The translations under genes and the position numbers were made by a program. This document shows positions 8,491 to 17,460 of a DNA stretch of 64,000 nt, piece after piece (position 1 is the first letter of the stretch; every line of letters starts with the position of its first letter). The DNA comes from Polaribacter sp. SA4-12 (lineage in GTDB: Bacteria; Bacteroidota; Bacteroidia; Flavobacteriales; Flavobacteriaceae): contig NZ_CP019334.1 of the NCBI RefSeq assembly GCF_002163675.1, positions 1,064,001 through 1,128,000 on the forward strand. Reading direction: 5' to 3'. The notes below the pieces were generated by a model. The model did not search any database, had not been told where the DNA came from, and saw only the letters and a list, made by a program, of their open reading frames with translations.

Positions 8491-9558
8491 ATGTATGTTG
8501 ATGATTTCGAATTAATAATAGGTAATACTACTGCCGAAAATATATTGTTAGAATATGCTCAAGCTAATAATATTGAGACGTTATTGCTATATGGTCTTCA
8601 TATTTTTAACGCCAATAACAACCTCTCAAATACTGAGACAAATTATGTTTTAGCAAATTTTATATATAAGGCTAAAACCATTTATGGTGTTATATCGGTT
8701 GGAGCAACTGCCGAAAACGGAAATTTTTTCACCAATACAATTGACACTTATAATAATAGCAGAAGTGATCCTTTAGAAAAATTTGATATCTATAATTTAG
8801 AATTTGAATATTGGAGCAACTATGCAACTGGTCCAGGCGGTTATTATTGTAATACTTATTTAACACCAAATAACCTTCCATGCACCATAGAAGGAGCCTT
8901 TGAGTTTTATATTTCTGTTTTACAAACAATTAAAAATTTAGCTATCAATAATTCCCATCCAATAACTACAGAAGCATATGTAGGTTGGCCAACCGAAACA
9001 GAAGCAAGTACAATAGGCGCCAATTTAGACAGAGTTCGAATACACGCATATGTAAGTAACCCAAATTCTGCTTTTAGTTATTTAGAAAATAGACTTATAG
9101 ATTTTGCAAATGGAAACCCAGATATAGATGTCTCCATTATTTTTTCATCCGAACCTGAATTTATGAGTGATTGGCTAAGTAGTAACTCAATAATCGCTGC
9201 TGAAAATATTTTTATCGATGATTGGAGGAATGCATCATCTATTTGGGCAAATAACATCAATTTAATTGATTTTACATATTTCACTTATACCGATCTCAAA
9301 GATACAGATACAACCCTATCAACTAACATTCAAGAAGTAAAAGAAGTAGTAAGTGTCTTTCCTAATCCTATGCAGAATACACTCTCAGTTCGAAGTATTG
9401 CTCCAATAAAAAACATTAGAGCTTACGATGTCTTGGGCAAACTTGTTCTTGAAACAAAAGAAAGAAACATTAATGTTAATAATCTATCTGCAGGAATTTA
9501 TTTTTTTCAAATCCATACAGAGAAAGGAATGAAAATAATTAAAACAGTAAAAGAATAA
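8491..9558 (+). CDS. T9SS cargo protein with type A sorting domain; signal peptide has no ATG
   Basis: 355 residues from the first ATG. The last 75 residues form a T9SS type A sorting domain (VFPNPMQNTLSV, AYDVLGKLV, NNLSAGIYFFQI, KTVKE). The body resembles a TIM-barrel-like flavobacterial secreted protein of unknown function. A T9SS cargo needs a Sec signal peptide, but the ATG-initiated form has none. In the same frame upstream (8380-8490, after a TAA at 8377) the DNA encodes a classic signal: basic KNITLKR, then ALIFSLITLFF, ending ESNANR. That stretch has no ATG, GTG or TTG start. It may start at ATT or ATA near 8386-8395, or be a decaying gene. Confidence 0.7.
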   Translation: MYVDDFELIIGNTTAENILLEYAQANNIETLLLYGLHIFNANNNLSNTETNYVLANFIYKAKTIYGVISVGATAENGNFFTNTIDTYNNSRSDPLEKFDIYNLEFEYWSNYATGPGGYYCNTYLTPNNLPCTIEGAFEFYISVLQTIKNLAINNSHPITTEAYVGWPTETEASTIGANLDRVRIHAYVSNPNSAFSYLENRLIDFANGNPDIDVSIIFSSEPEFMSDWLSSNSIIAAENIFIDDWRNASSIWANNINLIDFTYFTYTDLKDTDTTLSTNIQEVKEVVSVFPNPMQNTLSVRSIAPIKNIRAYDVLGKLVLETKERNINVNNLSAGIYFFQIHTEKGMKIIKTVKE

Positions 9559-9598
9559 ACTAGAATAAACTAGAATAAACTAGAATAAACTAGAATAA
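9553..9598 (+). repeat. 10-bp tandem repeat at the stop codon
   Basis: The unit GAATAAACTA is repeated 4.6 times without error, beginning with the last sense codon and stop codon of the T9SS cargo gene. Each unit repeats the TAA, so slippage would leave the protein end unchanged. Confidence 0.9.
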
Positions 9599-9674
9599 TA
9601 CATTTTACAAAAAAAACCAAAACAACTACTTTTTAAAATACAAAATTCATCAAAAAATATAGTTTCTTTTAAAC

Positions 9675-9682
9675 TACCTTTG
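9675..9682 (+). promoter_or_regulatory. Promoter -7 element (TAnnTTTG)
   Basis: TACCTTTG, an exact match to the Bacteroidetes -7 element, 15 bases before the ATG of the DEAD-box helicase gene. No clear -33 TTG is visible. Confidence 0.6.
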
Positions 9683-9697
9683 CATAAAAATATTTAA

Positions 9698-10933
9698 ATG
9701 CAGTTTTCTGAATTACCATTACATAAATCAATCTTAAAAGCAGTTGCTGAAGAGCGATTTCATACACCAACCCAAGTACAAGAAAAAGCAATTCCTTTAG
9801 TTTTAGCTAAAAAAAATATAATTGTTTCTGCACAAACTGGTACAGGAAAAACTGCTGCTTTTGCGTTGCCTATTATTCAATTGTTATTAGAAAAACAAGA
9901 AGAAGAAAAAGGTACAAAAAAGATAAAGTCATTAATTATTACGCCAACTCGTGAGTTAGCAATACAGATTTTAGAGAATTTTGTAAGCTATACAAAACAC
10001 ACAGATTTAACAACTACCGCAGTTTTTGGTGGTGTTTCATTAGATCCTCAGAAAGAGATATTAAAAACTGGTGTAGATGTATTAGTTGCAACTCCAGGAA
10101 GATTAATTGATCTTCAAATGCAAGGAAACATCGATTTAAGCGCTGTTGAAATTTTTGTTTTAGATGAAGCTGATTTAATGCTAGATATGGGCTTTATTGC
10201 TGATGTTAAGAAAATAGAAGCTTTATGTCCTAAGAAAAAACAAACACTACTTTTTTCTGCAACAATACCAGAAAAAATAGATCAATTAGCGAATAGAATT
10301 CTAAAAAATCCTATAAAAATTGAAATAAACCCAGAGGAAACAACTGCTAAAAATATTGGTCAATTATTATATTATCTTCCAAAAAAGAACAAAACAGATT
10401 TGTGTCTGCATTTATTAAGACACACATTAAATGGGAAAATAATTATTTTTAGACGTACAAAACTCGGTGTTGACAAATTAGAACAGAGTTTACTTAAAAA
10501 CGATTACAAGGTTACTAGTATTCATGGTGATAAAACACAAGCAATAAGAAATAAAGCGATTGAAGATTTTAAAGATAAGAAATCTAATATCTTAATTGCA
10601 ACAGATGTTGCTGCTCGTGGAATTGATATTACAAATGTAGACGCTATTATTAATTTCGACATTTCTAATGTACCTGAAACATACGTACATAGAATTGGTA
10701 GAACTGGTAGAGCAGGAAAATCTGGAATTGCATTATCTTTCTGTTCTCCTGACGAAAACGCATATATTAAATTGATTGAAGCTTTAATTGAAAAACCAAT
10801 TAAAGTTATAACGGATCACCCGTATATTATCAATCCTCCTAAGCATAGAAAACAACAACCGAATACAATTAGTAAAAATAAAAAAGGAAGAAAATCCGAA
10901 GCTTCTAAAAAGAAGAAAAAACGCTGGTATTAA
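9698..10933 (+). CDS. DEAD/DEAH-box RNA helicase, RhlE/CshA type
   Basis: 411 residues with all core motifs: AQTGTGKT (45-52, motif I), PTREL (Ia), TPGR (Ib), DEAD (156-159, II), SAT (187-189, III), ARGID (V) and HRIGRTGR (VI). A Lys/Arg-rich tail (KNKKGRKSEASKKKKKRWY) probably binds RNA. It unwinds short RNA duplexes during ribosome assembly or mRNA decay and helps growth in the cold. It is monocistronic, with its own TACCTTTG promoter element and a strong terminator. Confidence 0.9.
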   Translation: MQFSELPLHKSILKAVAEERFHTPTQVQEKAIPLVLAKKNIIVSAQTGTGKTAAFALPIIQLLLEKQEEEKGTKKIKSLIITPTRELAIQILENFVSYTKHTDLTTTAVFGGVSLDPQKEILKTGVDVLVATPGRLIDLQMQGNIDLSAVEIFVLDEADLMLDMGFIADVKKIEALCPKKKQTLLFSATIPEKIDQLANRILKNPIKIEINPEETTAKNIGQLLYYLPKKNKTDLCLHLLRHTLNGKIIIFRRTKLGVDKLEQSLLKNDYKVTSIHGDKTQAIRNKAIEDFKDKKSNILIATDVAARGIDITNVDAIINFDISNVPETYVHRIGRTGRAGKSGIALSFCSPDENAYIKLIEALIEKPIKVITDHPYIINPPKHRKQQPNTISKNKKGRKSEASKKKKKRWY

Positions 10934-10958
10934 TTATCTCGTTTGTTTTCAACATATA

Positions 10959-10999
10959 AAAACCTCATAACTTTCTATTAAGTTATGAGGTTTCTTTTT
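10959..10999 (+). terminator. Rho-independent terminator
   Basis: The 13-base arms AACCTCATAACTT and AAGTTATGAGGTT flank a short loop, followed by a T-rich tail. It ends the helicase transcript. Confidence 0.9.
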
Positions 11000-11084
11000 A
11001 TTAAAAAACAGGTATTTACCCTTATAGTAATCAATTTTCTAAACGATTATTTTTACGTAAAATAGCATAGCCAATTTAAAAAGC

Positions 11085-11603
11085 ATGACTTTACACGATA
11101 TTAAAAGTAATTTAGAAGATTTTGAATTGTTTCAATGTGGCATGTATCATGAAAAAGTAAGATTAGACCCCAAAACAAAACTTCCTTTAAAAACGAATAT
11201 TATTGGAGAGAATCAATTCTTAAGAATAGATTTATGCAACTCTAAACTAAGAAAAAAGAGATTAGGTTGTGCACATTCATCTGCTAACCTTAATTTTAAC
11301 GAACTCATCAATAAAATTGAAATTGACTCAATTCACATAAAAGAAATCCAAATAAAAATCAATGAAACAATTCTTAACATTTATGAATTAGATCATAAAA
11401 AAGGGAATTTAGAAAAGGAATTTGCAGAAGTATTATTAAATACTATTCCTAATTTAGAAACTAGGAATAATATTCAAAATAAAATAGGCATTTGTATAAG
11501 CCTACATAGAGATTATATAGCTACTTTAAAAGTTCTGAAAGATGAATTAATCAATATAATTGATCAAACCATTAAAAATGAAACAAAATTTAAAGTAAAT
11601 TAA
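11085..11603 (+). CDS. Hypothetical protein, 172 aa
   Basis: I do not recognise this gene. The product is hydrophilic, has no signal peptide or membrane segment, and the second half is rich in Ile, Glu, Lys and Asn with likely helices and coiled coil (IKEIQIKINETILNIYELDHKKGNLEKEF would be heptad-like, residues about 86-114). Three Cys (in LFQCGM, DLCNSK and LGCAHS) lie in the first 70 residues. It converges on the small acidic gene, whose stop begins one base after its own stop. The ATG at 11085 is the only reasonable start. Confidence 0.55.
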   Translation: MTLHDIKSNLEDFELFQCGMYHEKVRLDPKTKLPLKTNIIGENQFLRIDLCNSKLRKKRLGCAHSSANLNFNELINKIEIDSIHIKEIQIKINETILNIYELDHKKGNLEKEFAEVLLNTIPNLETRNNIQNKIGICISLHRDYIATLKVLKDELINIIDQTIKNETKFKVN

Positions 11604-11828
11604 TTACTCGTAATCTTTCATTTCTAAATCGTAAAAAGCACCAGCTTTATCCATTAAATCGGCTAATTCTGTAGCAATATCTTCTTCAGTTTCTCCTGTT
11701 AAATCTTCGAACCATTCGATATCATCATCTTTTAAATTGATTAAAAAACGAGGAAATTCTGTATGTAACACAAAAATATCTTCAGGAAAATTACTGTTAT
11801 CTGCTAATAAAAATTTAGGTAAGGTCAT
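11604..11828 (-). CDS. Small acidic protein, 74 aa, unknown function
   Basis: A very acidic soluble protein (LKDDDIEWFEDLTGETEEDI, then a second helix ending DLEMKDYE). I know similar small proteins from flavobacterial genomes only as hypothetical. Its start overlaps the end of the MATE gene by 14 bases on the same strand, so it is translated from the MATE transcript and probably coupled to it. No catalytic motif is visible. Confidence 0.7.
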   Translation of the reverse strand: MTLPKFLLADNSNFPEDIFVLHTEFPRFLINLKDDDIEWFEDLTGETEEDIATELADLMDKAGAFYDLEMKDYE

Positions 11829-13200
11829 GTTTTTGCTTAATGAGTTTTAAAGTTAACGAATTAAATCTAATAAATAATAAAATGGAAGCGGTAGTTAATC
11901 CTGCAAGCAAGCCTAACCAAATACCAAAACTACCATACATTTCTTCTTTTCCTAAAAAATAGGATACAGGAAAACCTACAACCCAATAAGAAATAAAAGT
12001 AAGAATTGTTGGAATTTTCACGTCTTGTAAACCACGTAAAGCTCCTAAAACTACAACTTGTATACTATCTGAAATTTGAAAAAATGCTGCTGCAATTAAT
12101 AATTTTGATGCAATAGAAATTACTTCTATATTGTCTGCATAATTTGCAGTATCACTTAAATCTACATAGATTTTTGGTAAGCTTTTATGAAAAATAAAGA
12201 ATAACAATGCAAAGAAAACTGCTAGTAATACTCCTAATAAAAAGAGTGAAAAAGCAATTCTACGCAACTCTTTATAATTTTTTAATCCTTTTTGATTTCC
12301 TACTCTAATCATAGATGCTACACTTAATCCCATAGCAACCATAAACGCCATAGAAGACAAGTTTAATGCAATTTGATTTGCTGCTTGTGGATTTTTACCC
12401 AACAAACCACTTAACCAAATAGCAGCTGTAAAAATAGCTACTTCAAAAAACATTTGCATTGCACTTAAAGAGCCTAAATTGATGATTCTCTTTATCATTA
12501 GAAAATCTAAAACAAAGAATTTTATATCTCTAACTATTTGTTTCGACCTTTCTTTATAACGTAATAATAGCCATAAATAAACAACCATTACAATACGAGA
12601 AATTAAAGTTCCATAAGCTGCACCAACAATACCCATTTCTGGAAAACCAAACTTTCCGAAAATCAATAAATAGTTTAAAATTATATTTATAATGTTTGAT
12701 AATAACGTAGCGTACATCGGGTATTTAGTCATCGACATTCCATCACTAAATTGTTTTATTGCTTGAAAAATTATCATTGGAATTAATGAAAAAGCAACCA
12801 AATCTAAATACGGAATCGCCAATTCTACAACCTCTTTTGGTTGTTTCATTAAATACATTAAAGGTTTAGAGAAATAGATTCCTAAAAATAACGCAATACC
12901 TAATGTTGTACATAAAAACAAACCGCTTTTATAAGTAGATCTTGCTTGTTTTAAATTATCTGAAGAATCTGCTTCTGCAATTAATGGTGTTATTGCTGTA
13001 GAAAAACCAATACCAATAGACATCGCAATAAACATAAAACTGTTTCCTAGAGAAACCGCAGCTAATTCTGCTGTTCCCATTTGCCCAACCATAATATTAT
13101 CAACAAAACTAACAAATGTATGACCTAACATACCTAACATTACAGGTGCTGCAAGTTTCCAGTTGTATTTAAATTCTGATGTGTATTGAGAAATATTCAA
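11815..13200 (-). CDS. MATE family multidrug/sodium antiporter
   Basis: 461 residues with about 12 hydrophobic segments in two similar halves, starting with an amphipathic N-terminus and KLAAPVMLGMLGHTFVSFVDNIMVGQMG, the hallmark of the NorM/DinF MATE fold (conserved VDNIMVG). It exports cationic drugs or metabolites using a sodium or proton gradient; the substrate is not predictable. Upstream on the minus strand a TATCTTCG-like element could be its promoter. It is divergent from tpx and cotranscribed with the small acidic gene. Confidence 0.9.
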   Translation of the reverse strand: MNISQYTSEFKYNWKLAAPVMLGMLGHTFVSFVDNIMVGQMGTAELAAVSLGNSFMFIAMSIGIGFSTAITPLIAEADSSDNLKQARSTYKSGLFLCTTLGIALFLGIYFSKPLMYLMKQPKEVVELAIPYLDLVAFSLIPMIIFQAIKQFSDGMSMTKYPMYATLLSNIINIILNYLLIFGKFGFPEMGIVGAAYGTLISRIVMVVYLWLLLRYKERSKQIVRDIKFFVLDFLMIKRIINLGSLSAMQMFFEVAIFTAAIWLSGLLGKNPQAANQIALNLSSMAFMVAMGLSVASMIRVGNQKGLKNYKELRRIAFSLFLLGVLLAVFFALLFFIFHKSLPKIYVDLSDTANYADNIEVISIASKLLIAAAFFQISDSIQVVVLGALRGLQDVKIPTILTFISYWVVGFPVSYFLGKEEMYGSFGIWLGLLAGLTTASILLFIRFNSLTLKLIKQKHDLT

Positions 13201-13301
13201 TGTAAAATTAGTTTTTCAGACTGCGAAGATAAGTATTAAAGCAAGATGTTTTTATGTAGAAGTAATCCATTTTCTGATAAAGTTTTTTCAATAAAAATAG
13301 T

Positions 13302-13309
13302 TACTTTTG
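13302..13309 (+). promoter_or_regulatory. Promoter -7 element (TAnnTTTG)
   Basis: TACTTTTG, 22 bases before the tpx ATG, in the divergent region between the MATE pump and tpx. Confidence 0.6.
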
Positions 13310-13331
13310 ACAAACTAAAAAACACACTATA

Positions 13332-13829
13332 ATGGCAAGTATTACATTAAAAGGAAATGCAATAAATACAATAGGTAATTTACCAACAACAGGAACAAAA
13401 GCTTCTGATTTTAAGCTAACTGCTGTAGATTTATCTCAAAAGAGTTTATCAGATTTTGCTGGTAAAAAAGTAATTTTAAATATTTTTCCTAGTGTAGATA
13501 CTGGTACATGTGCAACGTCTGTTAGAGAATTCAACAAAAAAGCTGCAGATTTAGAAAACACGGTTGTATTATGTATTTCTAAAGATTTACCTTTTGCTCA
13601 AGCTCGTTTTTGTGGTGCAGAAGGAATTGATAATGTCGTTATGTTATCTGATTTTGCTGATGGTAACTTTGGTACATCTTACCAATTAGAAATTGCAGAT
13701 GGTCCTTTAGCGCACTTACACTCTAGAGCAATTGTTATTGTTGATGAAAACGGAAACGTAGCTTATACTGAACAAGTTTCTGAAATTGTTGATGAACCTA
13801 ATTATACAGCAGCTTTAAACGCACTATAA
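13332..13829 (+). CDS. tpx: Thiol peroxidase
   Basis: 165 residues, the usual Tpx length. The peroxidatic Cys60 lies in FPSVDTGTCATSVREF and the resolving Cys94 in ARFCGAEG, the spacing expected for an atypical 2-Cys peroxiredoxin. It reduces hydrogen peroxide and alkyl hydroperoxides with thioredoxin. It has its own TAnnTTTG element, and dgkA follows after 3 bases, so the two should be cotranscribed, although their functions are not obviously linked. Confidence 0.95.
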   Translation: MASITLKGNAINTIGNLPTTGTKASDFKLTAVDLSQKSLSDFAGKKVILNIFPSVDTGTCATSVREFNKKAADLENTVVLCISKDLPFAQARFCGAEGIDNVVMLSDFADGNFGTSYQLEIADGPLAHLHSRAIVIVDENGNVAYTEQVSEIVDEPNYTAALNAL

Positions 13830-13832
13830 TTT

Positions 13833-14213
13833 ATGAAAAATCCTAACGATAGCTTTTTAAGAGGAAGACTTCGTAGTTTAAAGTTTGCATTAAGAGGAAT
13901 GTGGCTTTTAATAACGACTGAAGATAGTATAAAAGCACAACTTTTTGTTGCTATAATTGCGACTATTTTAGGTTTTTATTTTGATATATCTAATGTAGAA
14001 TGGATGATTCAATTTTTAGCAATTGGGTTGGTTTTAGTTGCTGAAGCTGTAAATACTGCTGTAGAAGAAGTTGCAGATTTTATTCACCCAGATTATCATG
14101 AAAAAATAGGATTAATAAAAGATATAGCAGCAGGCGCACCAAGTTTTGCTGCTTTTATTTCACTAATTATTGCTGGTTTTATATACATTCCTAAAATAAC
14201 TTTACTATTTTAG
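13833..14213 (+). CDS. dgkA: Diacylglycerol kinase family membrane protein
   Basis: 126 residues with three membrane segments and the DgkA signature EAVNTAVEEVADF. The N-terminal amphipathic part (SLKFALRGMWLLITTEDSIKAQLFVA) also fits the family. These trimeric enzymes phosphorylate diacylglycerol or undecaprenol; in a Gram-negative this recycles diacylglycerol released during envelope glucan or lipid synthesis. The gene starts 3 bases after tpx and 42 bases before ftsK. Confidence 0.9.
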   Translation: MKNPNDSFLRGRLRSLKFALRGMWLLITTEDSIKAQLFVAIIATILGFYFDISNVEWMIQFLAIGLVLVAEAVNTAVEEVADFIHPDYHEKIGLIKDIAAGAPSFAAFISLIIAGFIYIPKITLLF

Positions 14214-14255
14214 ACAAAAACGTATATTTACTACTAAATTTCACCAAAAACATTA

Positions 14256-16739
14256 ATGGCTAAAAGGAAAACAAGCACAAAAACAATAATAGATTCTTTG
14301 GATAAAAAACCGTCTATTTTTGCCTATTTTAAAACAAGACAAGCACAGACTATTTTAGGAATTTTCTTAATTTTGTTCTCTGTTTTTTTGTGTATTGCTT
14401 TTATTTCCTTTTTCTTTAATTGGCAAGAAGATCAAAGTACACTTACTCAATTAACTGATAAAACAGTTAGAAGTAAAAACTTACTCGGTAAAATTGGTGC
14501 AAATTTAAGTCACTTTTTTATTTATAAAGGTTTTGGAATTGGCGCATTTATTATTGCTTTTCAAGTATTTTTATCAGGAGCACATATTCTTCTTAAAAAG
14601 AAACTTTCTAAAGCAATCATTTCTTGGAATTGGGCACTTATAGCCATGTTATGGCTTTCTGTTTGTTTAGGGTTTTCTCATAGTAATTATGCACTTCTCT
14701 CAGGAATTATTGGTTTTGAAATTAATGAATACTTACAAGCTTTTATAGGTAAAACTGGTTTAGTAATTCTTCTAAGCTTCTTTTTTATAGCTTATATCGT
14801 TTTACGTTACAAAGTAACTTTTGATAAATATTTAGAGAATTACAAAAAAAATAGAGAAAAAAGAAGAGCCGAAGAATTAATTGAAAAAGAAAGTGTAAAC
14901 GATATTGTATCCTCAACATCAACTAATGAAGCTCTAAAAACAGAGACAAAAGAAGAAACTAAAACGATCACATTAAAAACGGATAAAAAAGAAAAATCTG
15001 TCGTTGAACTTTCTTTAGAAAATTTACAACCAACAATTTCTAAACATTCTGATGTTTCAAACAAAAAAGAAGAAATTACTTTAAAAGTTGAAAAAGAATC
15101 AGGACCTGTATTAAAAACTGAAATACCTAAAGAAGAAGAAAAAGGAATTGAAGTAGAAATTGATGTTGCCATTGGTAGAGAAGAAGAAACTTCTACAGAG
15201 AACTTATCAAATCAATTGGTAAAGGAATTTGGTGAGTTTGACCCAACACTAGAATTAGGTAATTTCAAATTCCCAACTTTTAATCTTTTAAAACAATACA
15301 ATGAATCTATTTCTATCGACCCAGAAGAATTAGAAGCTAATAAAGATAGAATTGTTGATACATTAAAAAACTACAAGATTGGTATTGCAGAAATTAAAGC
15401 AACTGTTGGACCAACAATTACATTATATGAAATTGTACCAGAAGCAGGAATTAGAATTTCTAAAATTAAAAATTTAGAAGATGATATTGCACTTTCTTTA
15501 TCTGCATTAGGAATTAGAATTATCGCTCCTATTCCAGGAAAAGGAACTATTGGTATTGAAGTGCCTAATAAAAAATCGACCATTGTTTCTATGCATTCTG
15601 TTATTTCATCAAAGAAATTTCAAGAGTCAACGATGGAATTGCCTATCGCTTTAGGTAAAACAATTTCTAATGAAACCTTTGTGGTAGATTTAGCTAAAAT
15701 GCCTCACTTATTAATGGCAGGTGCAACAGGGCAAGGAAAATCTGTTGGTTTAAATGCGGTTTTAACATCGCTTTTATATAAAAAACATCCTGCTGAAGTA
15801 AAGTTTGTTTTGGTAGATCCTAAGAAAGTAGAATTAACATTATTCAATAAAATTGAGCGTCATTATTTAGCCAAATTACCAGATAGTGAAGACGCAATTA
15901 TTACAGATACAACTAAAGTTGTACATACTTTAAATTCACTTTGTATAGAAATGGACAATCGTTACGATTTGTTAAAGAATGCAATGGTTCGTAACATTAA
16001 AGAATACAATACAAAGTTTAAACAACGTAAATTAAACCCAAATGATGGGCATCAATATTTACCATATATTGTTTTGGTAATTGATGAATTTGCAGATTTA
16101 ATTATGACTGCTGGTAAAGAAGTAGAAACACCAATTGCACGTTTAGCTCAGTTAGCTAGAGCAATTGGAATCCATTTAATTGTAGCTACTCAAAGACCAT
16201 CTGTAAATGTAATTACAGGTATTATAAAAGCCAATTTCCCTGCAAGAGTTGCATTTAGAGTAACATCAAAAATAGATTCTAGAACAATTTTAGATGCTGG
16301 TGGTGCAGATCAATTAATTGGTCGTGGAGATTTATTATACACTGCTGGTAATGAAATTAATAGAATTCAGTGTGCTTTTGTAGACACTCCTGAGGTTGAA
16401 AAGATCACAGACTTTATTGGTTCACAAAAAGCATATGCAGAAGCACATCAATTACCAGAGTATGTAGATGATGAAAGTGGCACAAGTATTGATATAGATA
16501 TTTCAGACAGAGATAAACTATTTAGAGATGCTGCAGAAATTATTGTAACAGCACAACAAGGTTCGGCTTCTCTTTTACAGAGAAAATTAAAATTAGGTTA
16601 CAATAGAGCTGGTCGTTTAATAGATCAATTAGAAGCTGCAGGTATTGTAGGAGGTTTTGAAGGTAGTAAAGCAAGACAGGTTTTAGTGCCAGATTTTGTT
16701 GCATTAGATCAATTATTAGAAAACGAAAAGAAACAATAG
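14256..16739 (+). CDS. ftsK: DNA translocase FtsK/SpoIIIE
   Basis: 827 residues. Four hydrophobic segments occupy about residues 30-185, a charged Lys/Glu-rich linker follows (about 195-320), then the alpha/beta motor with Walker A GATGQGKS (489-496) and Walker B VLVIDEFADL, and a C-terminal gamma winged helix (SLLQRKLKLGYNRAGRLIDQLE) that reads oriented DNA sequences. It anchors at the septum and pumps chromosome termini apart, activating XerCD resolution. It is followed after 2 bases by lolA. Confidence 0.95.
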   Translation: MAKRKTSTKTIIDSLDKKPSIFAYFKTRQAQTILGIFLILFSVFLCIAFISFFFNWQEDQSTLTQLTDKTVRSKNLLGKIGANLSHFFIYKGFGIGAFIIAFQVFLSGAHILLKKKLSKAIISWNWALIAMLWLSVCLGFSHSNYALLSGIIGFEINEYLQAFIGKTGLVILLSFFFIAYIVLRYKVTFDKYLENYKKNREKRRAEELIEKESVNDIVSSTSTNEALKTETKEETKTITLKTDKKEKSVVELSLENLQPTISKHSDVSNKKEEITLKVEKESGPVLKTEIPKEEEKGIEVEIDVAIGREEETSTENLSNQLVKEFGEFDPTLELGNFKFPTFNLLKQYNESISIDPEELEANKDRIVDTLKNYKIGIAEIKATVGPTITLYEIVPEAGIRISKIKNLEDDIALSLSALGIRIIAPIPGKGTIGIEVPNKKSTIVSMHSVISSKKFQESTMELPIALGKTISNETFVVDLAKMPHLLMAGATGQGKSVGLNAVLTSLLYKKHPAEVKFVLVDPKKVELTLFNKIERHYLAKLPDSEDAIITDTTKVVHTLNSLCIEMDNRYDLLKNAMVRNIKEYNTKFKQRKLNPNDGHQYLPYIVLVIDEFADLIMTAGKEVETPIARLAQLARAIGIHLIVATQRPSVNVITGIIKANFPARVAFRVTSKIDSRTILDAGGADQLIGRGDLLYTAGNEINRIQCAFVDTPEVEKITDFIGSQKAYAEAHQLPEYVDDESGTSIDIDISDRDKLFRDAAEIIVTAQQGSASLLQRKLKLGYNRAGRLIDQLEAAGIVGGFEGSKARQVLVPDFVALDQLLENEKKQ

Positions 16740-16741
16740 AA

Positions 16742-17398
16742 ATGAAAAAAATAACAATCTTATTTTTAAGTATATTTTTAACAACAATTACTTTTTCACA
16801 AAATTCAGAAAAAGCAAAATCACTTTTAGACGAAGTTTCTACAAAAATGGGAGCTTATAAAAATATGTCTATCGATTTTAGTCAAACTTTAAGTAATGAA
16901 GATGCTGGTATTATGGAAGGTGATGAACCACCAATTAGAGGTCAGATTTCATTACATGGAGAAAAATATAGTTTAAATTACTTAGGTAATAAATTCATCT
17001 TCGATGGAAAAAAACTGTACGTAATTAATAATGATGAAAAAGAAATTACCATTACAGATGGTGATATGAGTGGAGATGATGGTTTTATTTACCCTTCTAA
17101 ATTACTAACTTTTTACAAAGAAGGTTACAATTTTGAAATGGGTAATTTAAAGAATTTAAAAGGTAGAAAAATACAATTTGTAACCTTAAATCCTATTGAT
17201 AGTGAATCTGATATTGTTAAGGTAGAACTCGCTATAGATGCAAAAACATTGCACATATATAAGTTAATTCAAACAGGATCTAATGGTTCTAAAACAACAT
17301 TTACAATTACAGAATTTAAAAGCAATCAAGCTTTGTCTAGCAATTACTTTTCTTTTAATGAAGAAAAATATAAAAAGCTGAAATTTACAATAGACTAA
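16742..17398 (+). CDS. lolA: Outer-membrane lipoprotein carrier protein LolA
   Basis: 218 residues with a signal peptide (MKKITILFLSIFLTTITFSQ). The family pattern is visible: KAKSLLDEVSTKMGAYKNMSIDFSQTL at the N-terminus, GQISLHGEKYSLNY, and FIFDGKKLYVINNDEKEI, forming the half-barrel that shields lipid chains. It carries lipoproteins through the periplasm from LolCDE to the outer membrane. It is 2 bases downstream of ftsK and upstream of lptF, an arrangement common in flavobacteria. Confidence 0.9.
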   Translation: MKKITILFLSIFLTTITFSQNSEKAKSLLDEVSTKMGAYKNMSIDFSQTLSNEDAGIMEGDEPPIRGQISLHGEKYSLNYLGNKFIFDGKKLYVINNDEKEITITDGDMSGDDGFIYPSKLLTFYKEGYNFEMGNLKNLKGRKIQFVTLNPIDSESDIVKVELAIDAKTLHIYKLIQTGSNGSKTTFTITEFKSNQALSSNYFSFNEEKYKKLKFTID

Positions 17399-17447
17399 TT
17401 TTTTTTCAATTAACAGAAATTTAGTAGCTTCTTTCATCTTAAGAAAC

Positions 17448-17455
17448 TACTTTTG
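17448..17455 (+). promoter_or_regulatory. Promoter -7 element placed for a leaderless or near-leaderless mRNA
   Basis: TACTTTTG ends 5 bases before the ATG of the lptF-like gene. With the usual spacing the transcript would start at or within a few bases of the ATG. Confidence 0.6.
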
Positions 17456-17460
17456 CCTCG

